A stretch of DNA of 61,011 nt from Bacillus sp. (in: firmicutes) (GTDB lineage: Bacteria; Bacillota; Bacilli; Bacillales; Cytobacillaceae), in assembly GCA_031177865.1 (NCBI GenBank), contig JAPSKD010000004.1, positions 1-61,011 of the forward strand. Direction: 5' to 3'. The translations under genes and the position numbers were made by a program. Below the pieces are notes generated by a model that was given only the letters and a program-made list of their open reading frames with translations, searched no databases and was not told where the DNA came from. Positions within the stretch are counted from its first letter, which is position 1, and every line of letters begins with the position of its first letter. Of this stretch, positions 10,161 through 17,219 are shown piece after piece.

Positions 10161-10628
10161 GTGAAACGTTGGTTGAAGTTCTTTATTTTAATTTACCTCT
10201 CAGTTTTATTTTTTGGCAGTTTTTTTGCAATCGGTGTACTGTGGGTTGGTGCACTTGATGAAACACTCCACATCCAAGAAAACATTAAAATGTTCCTATA
10301 TTATTTCTTCGCCGGAGCTATTGGCGGTTCACTTCGGCATCTGTATATGTTCTGTTCCCATTATATGAACGATAATTTAATCGATCCCCGTCATTGGGTC
10401 ATGTATATTTTCTTCCCCCTCTTTGCTACAGGAACAGCAGTCATCGCTGTCACACTCATTCAAAGTGGGATTTTAATGATTGATTTCACCGACAATATTG
10501 ACGGTCCATTCGCACAGGTCAGTGTCGCCTTCTTTGTCGGATTTGGCTTTAACCGATTCCTCAATAAACTCAATGAGATTTCAACAGGTATGTTTGATAT
10601 GAGAAAACAAGATCAAAAAAAGGGCTGA
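10161..10628 (+). CDS. hypothetical membrane protein, four predicted helices
   Basis: A 155-residue protein I do not recognise. Four hydrophobic segments (about 8-30, 43-62, 83-104 and 122-140) suggest an integral membrane protein, with a conserved-looking GGSLRHLYMF after the second helix and a charged C-terminal tail. The start is GTG 10161 behind GGGGTGAT. It is a single gene between AraC and the AEC transporter and ends at its own terminator. No function is inferred. Confidence 0.7.
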   Translation: MKRWLKFFILIYLSVLFFGSFFAIGVLWVGALDETLHIQENIKMFLYYFFAGAIGGSLRHLYMFCSHYMNDNLIDPRHWVMYIFFPLFATGTAVIAVTLIQSGILMIDFTDNIDGPFAQVSVAFFVGFGFNRFLNKLNEISTGMFDMRKQDQKKG

Positions 10629-10651
10629 GTTCCTCAGTCCCTTTCAGATAG

Positions 10652-10680
10652 AAAGTGGCCCGGAGTCGGACCACTTTTTT
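10652..10680 (+). terminator. rho-independent terminator
   Basis: AAAGTGG-C-CCG / CGG-A-CCACTTT stem with a GAGT loop and a run of six T. An imperfect GGGCTGAG/CTCAGTCCC hairpin lies just upstream at 10622-10643. It overlaps the 3' end of the converging AEC gene. Confidence 0.8.
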
Positions 10681-11587
10681 AAATTAGATTGGCAAATACA
10701 TATAAAATCACGATACTCACCAAGATTGTGATATTAGTAACCGTTGCAATTAACCGAATGCTTTCATTACTGTACTTGAATTCAACCGCAAATGGGATGA
10801 CTGATGAAGCAACCGGAAGCAGCAAACCAATTAATATGGTGTATCGAAACATATCCTCGTATGGAAGCAGAAAGAACAAGGTGACTCCTATCAGTAAGCC
10901 CACTCCATACCGGAACGTTAGAAATTTCAATATCGGCTTCAAAAATTGCTTTTCAAATTTAAAATTTAAATAAAGCCCCAAAAGTAATAAGCATAATGGC
11001 ATGTTGGCTTGTGAAATGGTACTTGCCACATTAATTACCATATCCGGTAATTTAATATGACTTAAATTTAAAGTACTTGCAATCAAATACGTCATCAATG
11101 GGATTGATTTCGTAAGTTTTTTTACAATCGAAATCGGTTTGAGACTTAAGCCTTCTTCAGAAAAGTAGCTACCTAAAATATAGCTAATACCAAAGACAAT
11201 TAAGGATGTGCCCACATCAAATATACTAAAATACGTCAATCCATCGATTCCCCAAATTGCAAAAACAAGTGGAAACGCAAATAAACCAACATTAAAACCG
11301 GACGACATCATTAAAAACGAACCCTTTAGCTCTTTTTTCTCATTTTTATAAATAACCATGCCCAGTACAGATATGATGATTCCATAAACAAGGACAATAA
11401 TCGGAATTAAAATAAGGTTCATTTTAATTTCAACCGTATCAAACGTCACAAGCACTAACGCAGGTAGCGTAATTTTAAAAATAAGCTTGGAGATCGTCTC
11501 TCCATCCTTCTCCTGCAAAATCCCAATGCGCTTCAACACATACCCCAGGGCAATAATCACAACAATATACAAAAACTCCTCATTCAT
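10679..11587 (-). CDS. AEC family transporter (auxin efflux carrier type permease)
   Basis: A 302-residue hydrophobic protein with about ten membrane helices in two halves, fitting the AEC/Mem_trans family, whose bacterial members carry malate and other organic acids. The start is taken as ATG 11587, which has AGAGGAG upstream; the longer frame to 11635 would begin inside a dispersed GGGACA repeat and is rejected. The substrate cannot be read from sequence. It is a single gene; the repeat at 11604-11632 lies in its leader. Confidence 0.85.
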   Translation of the reverse strand: MNEEFLYIVVIIALGYVLKRIGILQEKDGETISKLIFKITLPALVLVTFDTVEIKMNLILIPIIVLVYGIIISVLGMVIYKNEKKELKGSFLMMSSGFNVGLFAFPLVFAIWGIDGLTYFSIFDVGTSLIVFGISYILGSYFSEEGLSLKPISIVKKLTKSIPLMTYLIASTLNLSHIKLPDMVINVASTISQANMPLCLLLLGLYLNFKFEKQFLKPILKFLTFRYGVGLLIGVTLFFLLPYEDMFRYTILIGLLLPVASSVIPFAVEFKYSNESIRLIATVTNITILVSIVILYVFANLI

Positions 11588-11603
11588 AAACACTACTCCT
11601 CTT

Positions 11604-11632
11604 GGAACAGAGGGACAGGTCCCGGGTCCCAC
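11604..11632. repeat. GGGACA-type dispersed intergenic repeat
   Basis: GGAACAGAGGGACAGGTCCC followed by GGGTCCC. It forms an inverted repeat around GGGAC/GTCCC and lies directly upstream of the ribosome binding site of the AEC transporter gene, which would put it in the 5' leader. Confidence 0.6.
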
Positions 11633-11769
11633 CAAAAATTCCCATTTACTATATCAATCTATCTTTCAATTCTAATCAAAAGTTTCACGGAATGCTAGAT
11701 GCAAAAAAGTGTATATAAAAAATCGAGAATTGCAATCGATTTGACGAACTAGTCATTTGGAATTTACTT

Positions 11770-11915
11770 TATAACATTTTCCAAATATGTCCAAAAGCCT
11801 TGGTATATATGGTGTTTATGCTATTACTTTTTCCACTAATATCCAAAAATCCAAGCATAAATGATGTTTTAGATGTACCTTTTCCACTTTTAACCAAAAT
11901 CCTTGTCATATTTAG
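11770..11915. repeat. 52-bp tandem degenerate repeat array, three units
   Basis: TCCAAAA anchors recur at 11790, 11842 and about 11893, each preceded by a CTATTACTTTTTCC-like block and followed by CCTTGGTATAT or CCAAGCATAA-like sequence. The units are diverged but clearly related to the array at 40035-40225. The flanking stretch 11640-12120 shows no gene. Confidence 0.65.
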
Positions 11916-12124
11916 TACTTTTTTTACAAAAAAGAGCATTAAACCATTTTTGGAATAACACCCTCATTCGATACTTTTTTAGTTTTGTAAAATGCTCTTA
12001 TTATTATGATTTCCCCTCTCGACAACGAATGTGGATTTCCTCCAAAAACCATAAAAAAAACGGACAGGTTACGTACACTTGAGTATACGGTACCTATCCA
12101 TGTTACTCACATTAAAATTTCATC

Positions 12125-12577
12125 TCATCTGGGACACTGTACCTGTCCCTCTGTCCCATTGTCGTTGATGCCATTTATGATGTCGTTTAGGGTTACGTTT
12201 GCTAAAATTTTTTCCATTGCGAATTGGGCCTGTGCAAATAAGGGTTCAATTGCATTTTGTATATTCCTACCGACGGGGCATTCTAGATTTGGGTTGTCAT
12301 GAACGCTAAACAGCTCTCCTTCTCTTACCACATCAACGGCCTTATACACATCTAGCATTGTAATTTCTGCTGGCTTTCTGTTTAGTTTTGCACCAGCAAC
12401 TCCTGGGTGTACTTCAATTAAATTTGCTTTTTTAAGCATTCCCATAATTTTTCTAATAACTACTGGATTTGTATTCACACTTGATGCTAAAAATCCTGAT
12501 GAACATTCCCCCTCTTTCGTTATCTCTATGAGGGAAAGTATATGAATTCCAACAGAAAATCGGCTACTGATGGACAT
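12125..12577 (-). CDS. ywnA: Rrf2 family transcriptional regulator (YwnA-like)
   Basis: A 150-residue Rrf2 winged-helix repressor; the DNA-binding region is about 1-65 (SSRFSVGIHILSLI...NTNPVVIRKIMGML). There is no three-Cys iron-sulfur cluster motif, so it is the YwnA type rather than IscR. It is divergent from a ywnB-like oxidoreductase, the same pairing as B. subtilis ywnA/ywnB, so it probably represses that gene through the palindrome at 12653-12677. RBS AAAGGTGA. The last ten residues (GTEGQVQCPR) are encoded by a GGGACA repeat, so the natural C-terminus seems to have been extended by repeat insertion. Confidence 0.85.
   Translation of the reverse strand: MSISSRFSVGIHILSLIEITKEGECSSGFLASSVNTNPVVIRKIMGMLKKANLIEVHPGVAGAKLNRKPAEITMLDVYKAVDVVREGELFSVHDNPNLECPVGRNIQNAIEPLFAQAQFAMEKILANVTLNDIINGINDNGTEGQVQCPR
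12130..12159. repeat. GGGACA-type repeat overlapping the ywnA 3' end
   Basis: GGGACACTGTACCTGTCCC followed by TCTGTCCC. It lies within the reading frame of the ywnA-like gene and supplies its final codons. Confidence 0.6.
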
Positions 12578-12638
12578 TGATTGTCACCTTTCTTTCATTC
12601 CTAGTCATACGTTTATTATACCTTAAAAGTTGAATGTA

Positions 12639-12677
12639 TTGACATCCACAACACATGTAACTACAATCATTACATGT
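12639..12677 (+). promoter_or_regulatory. ywnB promoter with palindromic operator
   Basis: TTGACA (12639-12644), a 17-bp spacer and TACAAT (12662-12667) form a near-consensus SigA promoter. A perfect 8-bp inverted repeat ACATGTAA (12653-12660) / TTACATGT (12670-12677), with a 9-bp gap, brackets the -10, an ideal position for repression by the divergent Rrf2 protein. The link to YwnA is inference. Confidence 0.8.
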
Positions 12678-12720
12678 AATCAATTAAATTACAAGCTAAA
12701 CCACATAGGAGGAACAGATC

Positions 12721-13356
12721 ATGAAAGTTGGAATTATTGGTGCAAGCGGTAAAGCAGGAAGCCTTATTTTAAAAGAGGCTGTTGAAAGAGGACATGAAGT
12801 TACAGCAATCGTTAGAGATGCATCTAAAGTGCAAAACGATCAGGTGTCTGTCATAGAAAAAAATGTATTAGAGTTAAAATCAGCCGATGTTGAACATCTC
12901 GATGTAGTGGTCAATGCATTTGGTGCACCACTTGGTGAAGAACAAGCCCATGTAGATGCTGGCCATGCATTAATTGAGGCTGTTAAAGGAACAGATACAA
13001 GAATCATTGTTGTGGGTGGTGCAGGAAGTCTTTATGTTGATGAGGCAAAAACTCTTCAACTCATCGACACTCCTGAATTTCCTGACTTTGTCAAACCAAC
13101 AGGAAAAGGTCAAGCAAGAAACCTTCAAGAACTAAAAGAAACAGCAGATATCACTTGGACATTTATCAGTCCTTCGGCATTTTTCGATCCAGAGGGAAAA
13201 AGAACTGGTGCTTATCAAACTGGTAAAGACAATTTACTAGTTAACTCTAAAGGTGAAAGCTACATTAGCTATGCTGACTTTGCCATTGCAGTAGTCGACG
13301 AAATCGAAAACCCAAAACATCTTAACCAAAGATTTACAGTCGTCGGCGAAGCTTAA
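12721..13356 (+). CDS. ywnB: NAD(P)-binding oxidoreductase, YwnB-like
   Basis: A 211-residue atypical short-chain dehydrogenase/NmrA-type Rossmann protein. The nucleotide-binding GASGKAGS lies at about 7-14; the central IIVVGGAGSLYVDE and the ITWTFISPSAFFDPEG region are typical of the YwnB/YhfK group, whose substrates are unknown. RBS AGGAGG is eight bases before ATG 12721. It is divergent from the Rrf2 regulator with a clear promoter/operator between them. It probably responds to redox or electrophile stress through that regulator (inference). Confidence 0.85.
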   Translation: MKVGIIGASGKAGSLILKEAVERGHEVTAIVRDASKVQNDQVSVIEKNVLELKSADVEHLDVVVNAFGAPLGEEQAHVDAGHALIEAVKGTDTRIIVVGGAGSLYVDEAKTLQLIDTPEFPDFVKPTGKGQARNLQELKETADITWTFISPSAFFDPEGKRTGAYQTGKDNLLVNSKGESYISYADFAIAVVDEIENPKHLNQRFTVVGEA

Positions 13357-13380
13357 TGGGACACATGTCCACTGTCCCAG
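13357..13380. repeat. GGGACA-type dispersed repeat (short copy)
   Basis: GGGACACATGTCC followed by ACTGTCCC immediately after the ywnB stop; a short version of the same family. Confidence 0.5.
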
Positions 13381-13487
13381 ACGAATATGGTATTAATACT
13401 AGTAGGGTTTTAATTTACAGAGGAAAATAAGGTCATTACGCCAAGGACTCTTCTGGTACTCAACTAAAAATTATAGTATGGGATTGA

Positions 13488-13535
13488 GAGACATGGTTCA
13501 TTAACCTAGTAGGGTTATGAACTTGTCTCTTTTTT
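13488..13535 (+). terminator. strong orphan terminator hairpin
   Basis: GAGACA-TG-GTTCAT (13488 on) pairs with ATGAAC-T-TGTCTC (ending 13529), followed by TTTTTTC. It is 110 bp beyond the ywnB stop. The preceding 13381-13487 has no ORF but repeats the word CTAGTAGGGTT, which recurs in the hairpin loop. It may end the ywnB transcript or a small RNA. Confidence 0.7.
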
Positions 13536-13686
13536 CTTTTTACTCCGTGATTACACAGTCATTATTACGAATAAATTACATTTTGTATTACACTTTAAAT
13601 CCAAGTAGACACATCAGGATAATAAGGTTAAACTATAAATAACACCAATTACTTCAATAGGTGATCCAGTTGTATAAATTTAATAA

Positions 13687-13866
13687 AACTTATCAAGAGA
13701 GGTGGAGGGGCTGGCCCTGTGAAACCTCAGCAACAGATTCGTTGAATACTGTGCTAAATCCTGCAAGCTAACAAGCTTGAAAGATAAGTGAGGTTATCCT
13801 AATCATAAAAAAGCCTCTTCTTATCTTGTTATTGGGTCTTCTAAAAAGCCAATTACGAAAGGAGAG
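13687..13866 (+). promoter_or_regulatory. SAM-I (S-box) riboswitch leader
   Basis: The conserved S-box core is plain: CTTATCAAGAGAGGTGGAGG, then CTGGCCC, GAAACCTCAGCAAC, a variable arm, TGCTAAATCCTGC and GAAAGATAAG. The P1 halves are CTTATC (13689-13694) and GATAAG (13783-13788). No strong T-tract terminator follows. Instead CCTCTTCTTATC (13814-13825) can pair either with GATAAGTGAGG (13783-13793) or, by its CCTCTTC, with the ribosome binding site GAAAGGAGAG (13857-13866). This suggests S-adenosylmethionine represses translation of the small gene downstream. The aptamer is certain; the switching mechanism is inference. Confidence 0.92.
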
Positions 13867-13871
13867 AGTTG

Positions 13872-14072
13872 ATGATGACCTTAGTAAAAGATGCAATTGA
13901 GAAACGTAAAAATGAGATCATTCGCAAACTAATTGAGTGTAATCAGTATAAAAAGGATGGAAGACATCTATTTGAACTATCCTTGCCCGAATTAGAACAT
14001 GAATACTTTAAAGTACAATCCAAAGGACACCCTCATACTGGTTATGGTTCGATACGTTGGAAAAACTTTTAA
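13872..14072 (+). CDS. FbpA-like small protein (Fur-regulated basic protein family)
   Basis: A 66-residue protein whose core (EIIRKLIECNQYKKDGRHLF, then ELSLPELEHEYF) fits the small FbpA-type family of Bacilli, named for Fur-regulated iron-sparing proteins of B. subtilis. The C-terminus GHPHTGYGSIRWKNF is usual for this subgroup as I remember it. Starts considered are TTG 13869, ATG 13872 and ATG 13875; ATG 13872 has GGAGAG five bases upstream. It lies directly behind a SAM riboswitch, which points to sulfur/methionine rather than iron control. I see no Fur box. Its function is unknown. Confidence 0.65.
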   Translation: MMTLVKDAIEKRKNEIIRKLIECNQYKKDGRHLFELSLPELEHEYFKVQSKGHPHTGYGSIRWKNF

Positions 14073-14131
14073 ATCATATCTATTAGGCCCCCTCTAGGAC
14101 CTATACTTGAAGGTTAATTATAAAATATGCA

Positions 14132-14168
14132 AAAAAGCTTGGATCCATTTGTGACTCAAGCTTTTTAC
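14132..14168 (+). terminator. rho-independent terminator after the FbpA-like gene
   Basis: AAAAAGCTTG (14132-14141) pairs with CAAGCTTTTT (14157-14166). It is nearly symmetric and could serve both strands, including the SDR remnant on the minus strand. Confidence 0.7.
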
Positions 14169-14173
14169 ATTTC

Positions 14174-14535
<362 letters not shown>

Positions 14536-14556
14536 ATGGGACAGTGGGTCCCACCT
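14536..14556. repeat. GGGACA-type repeat, short copy
   Basis: ATGGGACAGTGGGTCCCACC: a short inverted GGGAC/GTCCC element between the TetR remnant and the siroheme-type gene's 3' end. Confidence 0.45.
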
Positions 14557-14558
14557 AT

Positions 14559-15176
14559 TTACTTAATGAGTTCTCCCTTCCCTATTCGCTTAACAAATTT
14601 ATAAAATTGCTCCCGCTTTTTACCCTGTTCTGCATATGTAGAAATGATTTTTTCGATAGAATCATAGAGCTCGTCTGGTGTGAGGTTCTCCTTCAATAGG
14701 GTACCTACTCCAGCATCCTTTCCTTTTGCTTTCCCACCAACATATAAATCATAGTGGTCTCTCATTTTCATAATCCCGATGTCATTAACCAGCGGCTCAC
14801 CGCAACCAATCGGACAACCCGTATACGCCACCTTAAGAGTAAATGGTACAGGTTTTCCAGCAATACGGCGATTAACTTCTTTTGCAACCGGCATGCCTTC
14901 TTCCTCTTCCCCTTTGCAAAAATTGCACGTTCTTAAACTCTTAACGAAGTTTCCAACTGGATAACAAGCTAATCCTACCCGCTCGAATTCTTCAATGATA
15001 TCTTCCTTTTGATTTTCAGGTATTTCGATGTAGAGCTGCTGGAATGTCGTCAGCTCAAGCTCCTCATCTTCATTCAAATATTTAGAAATGGCCACAAGTT
15101 GCTTTGCATTCAACTTTGCACCAAATCCAATGCCTCCATTTATGGCAATCTTAATTTTATTCACATCGTCTCCCAT
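14559..15176 (-). CDS. small nitrite/sulfite reductase-like siroheme protein
   Basis: About 205 residues, carrying only one ferredoxin-like half domain (1-75) and one [4Fe-4S]/siroheme-type half domain. Cysteines in TCNFC and TGCPIGC sit near 84, 87, 121 and 125 (numbered from ATG 15176); the second motif runs into GEPLVNDIGI as in sulfite and nitrite reductases. Full enzymes are 500-800 residues, so this is a stand-alone half reductase; the substrate (sulfite, nitrite or other) is open. ATG 15176 has AGGGGTG eight bases upstream. A CsoR-family type operator (15251-15280) lies in its promoter region, suggesting copper or persulfide control. Confidence 0.75.
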   Translation of the reverse strand: MGDDVNKIKIAINGGIGFGAKLNAKQLVAISKYLNEDEELELTTFQQLYIEIPENQKEDIIEEFERVGLACYPVGNFVKSLRTCNFCKGEEEEGMPVAKEVNRRIAGKPVPFTLKVAYTGCPIGCGEPLVNDIGIMKMRDHYDLYVGGKAKGKDAGVGTLLKENLTPDELYDSIEKIISTYAEQGKKREQFYKFVKRIGKGELIK

Positions 15177-15250
15177 CAAAAACACACCCCTATTTAATAC
15201 ACCCGGTAGGTATATATATCACTTTATATTTATAGACTATTTTATTCATA

Positions 15251-15280
15251 GTTTACTATACCCCCCTAATGTATGTAAAC
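15251..15280 (-). promoter_or_regulatory. CsoR/CstR-type operator upstream of the siroheme protein gene
   Basis: TACTATA-CCCCCC-TAATGTA (15254-15273), enclosed by GTTTAC/GTAAAC inverted arms. The layout is the same as the csoR operator at 19961-19980. On the minus strand TATAGT could be the -10, but the -35 is weak. Whether CsoR or a persulfide-sensing CstR binds here cannot be decided from sequence. Confidence 0.6.
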
Positions 15281-15339
15281 TAATTTTAACACTGTACAAA
15301 CCAAATCAAAAGCAGCCCCTAGGGACCGCTTTACAAAAA

Positions 15340-16851
15340 TCACTTAATAAACGTCGCGTCACCCACATCCACATACATCGCTTCCCCACTAATTGCCTCA
15401 ATCGCACGGACGTGGCCAACTGTATCTGGAAAGTCTGCTACATAGGCAAGGTTATAAACGGACTTTCCGTCTTCATCGTACTCACGAATAAACATTCGTT
15501 CCATTTTCAAATTCCTTTTATAAATTTCTTTTGCCTCATTAACTGAAATAATAGGATTCGTCGGTAGATTGCTAAATAAATCGAGGGATGGAACGTCCAA
15601 GTTGAAATGAGTTATTTTTCCTGTATATCTTCCAACCTCGATTACTGTCACATGATTAACAACTCGCAGCCCCTGATGGAATAAGTGAACATAGAAGGTG
15701 TAGGTTTCCTCAACTTCAACGTACTCTTCTTCCCAATCTTCGAACTCCTCATCAAACAATTCGGCTTCATTTAAATCTTCTTCAAGCTCAAATGCTGCTT
15801 CTTCCTCAAACTCTTCAATATCATCCTCAAATACATCTTCGAATCCATCGTTTTCCGTTTCAAAGATTTCGAGTCTAAATCGTTCATGTGCATCTGGAAA
15901 CTGTTTAAACAACAAACTCATTGCCAGTTCTTGCGCATTTTCTAAGCCAATTTCTTCCCCACTATTATCATTCTCTTCACCATTTTTAACGTGTAAAAGG
16001 CTCCCTGACTTCTCATCAAAACAAAGCCTTATCACATGATTGGATTCATCTTCCATATCAAAAGAATACGAATCTACAGATTCTTGCTTGTTCCAAACTT
16101 CAATCCGTTTCCCATCCTCTACCTGCTGCTTATCTAAAAGTGTATAATCAGATGTTAGACCGACTAGTTCGTATACATCCTGGACAGGGGAATCACGTTT
16201 TACTATGGTCAAATCCGTTGGATATTCTTCTCTTATACTTGGAGAATCTGAACCGTCAACAGGAATCTCCATGATCTTCTCAATCACACTGTAAGAAAGG
16301 TGGTAATTGTTATCTCCATTTTTATAAACTTCATGATCAAATTGTTGAATATTTAACTCGACGTCTAGTCCTTCGATGTATTTTTCCAGTGCTTCCTCTT
16401 CAGATACAACGATATCAGAATAACGAATCTCATAGTCTTCATCTGTACTGTAAAAACTCATGATTTGACCTGAGGTCGAAATCGTTATTGTAAAACCAGT
16501 GCTATGTATAAACAAACCATATTTCTCATCTCTTTTTTCATATGTCACCATATAGGGATTATCTAAATCTAGGATTCCGGAAAACTCGTATTCTTGCTGC
16601 CCTGGGAAAAAGGTGTCAACGAATTTTTTCGCAATCTCTGTTAATTCTTCTTTCTTAAGCTCCCCCTCAGGCGCGTCTTCCACTAATGAATAACTCACTA
16701 ACTCTCCCTTTTCATTCAGTGAATAGCTCCCGATGACTTCATCTGAAGTTGCATCAAAAATATCAAAAATTTTGTCTTCATACTCCGAGACTTGATCATA
16801 CGCTCTAACCGGCAAAAATGTCTGCAACTTCTCCATCATTTTGTTCATCAT
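15340..16851 (-). CDS. YcdB/YcdC-domain (PepSY-like) protein, unknown function
   Basis: A 503-residue acidic protein with repeated PepSY/YcdB-like modules: each begins with a stretch such as KKEELTEIAKKFVDTFFPG or LENAQELAMSLLFKQFPDA, followed by beta-strand-rich sequence. An extremely acidic insert (about 330-375) separates the halves. No signal peptide is seen at the start used, ATG 16851, which has GAGGAGGGG upstream; a cytoplasmic or lost-signal location is therefore suggested. I do not recognise a specific function. It is a single gene preceded by the copper operon terminator. Confidence 0.7.
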   Translation of the reverse strand: MMNKMMEKLQTFLPVRAYDQVSEYEDKIFDIFDATSDEVIGSYSLNEKGELVSYSLVEDAPEGELKKEELTEIAKKFVDTFFPGQQEYEFSGILDLDNPYMVTYEKRDEKYGLFIHSTGFTITISTSGQIMSFYSTDEDYEIRYSDIVVSEEEALEKYIEGLDVELNIQQFDHEVYKNGDNNYHLSYSVIEKIMEIPVDGSDSPSIREEYPTDLTIVKRDSPVQDVYELVGLTSDYTLLDKQQVEDGKRIEVWNKQESVDSYSFDMEDESNHVIRLCFDEKSGSLLHVKNGEENDNSGEEIGLENAQELAMSLLFKQFPDAHERFRLEIFETENDGFEDVFEDDIEEFEEEAAFELEEDLNEAELFDEEFEDWEEEYVEVEETYTFYVHLFHQGLRVVNHVTVIEVGRYTGKITHFNLDVPSLDLFSNLPTNPIISVNEAKEIYKRNLKMERMFIREYDEDGKSVYNLAYVADFPDTVGHVRAIEAISGEAMYVDVGDATFIK

Positions 16852-16867
16852 ACCCCTCCTCTGTACC

Positions 16868-16900
16868 AAAAAGGGAGTTCAGGTCTAACCACGAACTCCC
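16868..16900 (-). terminator. terminator of the csoR-copA-copZ operon
   Basis: On the minus strand GGGAGTTC (16893-16900 complement) pairs with GAACTCCC, followed by a T run, 19 bp after the copZ stop. Confidence 0.8.
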
Positions 16901-16918
16901 AAACTGTGTAATGTAATT

Positions 16919-17128
16919 TTATGCTACAACATCATAGCCTTCTTCTTCAATTGCTTCTTTCATAGCATCTACGCTTACTTTAGATTCATCGTAAGTAACA
17001 TCTACTTTACCTGTTTCTAAGTGAACCTCAGCAGCTGATACGCCATTTAAGTTTTTCAATGCTCCCTCGACTGCTGCTTTGCAGTGACCGCATGACATAC
17101 CTTGTACGTCTAATGTTTTCTTTTCCAT
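16919..17128 (-). CDS. copZ: copper chaperone CopZ
   Basis: A 69-residue single heavy-metal-associated domain with the Cu(I)-binding loop GMSCGHC (Cys13 and Cys16) and the usual babbab length. It delivers Cu(I) to the ATPase CopA and to CsoR. ATG 17128 is preceded by AAAGGAGGTGA; a longer frame to 17167 has no reason to be used. It is the last gene of the csoR-copA-copZ operon, 91 bp after copA, and is followed by a terminator. Confidence 0.96.
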   Translation of the reverse strand: MEKKTLDVQGMSCGHCKAAVEGALKNLNGVSAAEVHLETGKVDVTYDESKVSVDAMKEAIEEEGYDVVA

Positions 17129-17219
17129 GATGTTTTCACCTCCTTTAAATGGAAGAGTGTTTGTCAAAATTGCAATCGGCTCAAGACCAAAAATCGTCTG
17201 TTGAACCCAAGCACTTTTC

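Noticed and set aside
10679-11635. Longer start for the AEC transporter at 11635
   Set aside because: The extra 16 residues are encoded by a dispersed repeat, and a proper ribosome site lies in front of ATG 11587.
15088-15546. 152-codon plus-strand frame opposite the siroheme protein and YcdB-like genes
   Set aside because: It spans two minus-strand genes and their intergenic operator, lacks a ribosome site and has no recognisable domain.
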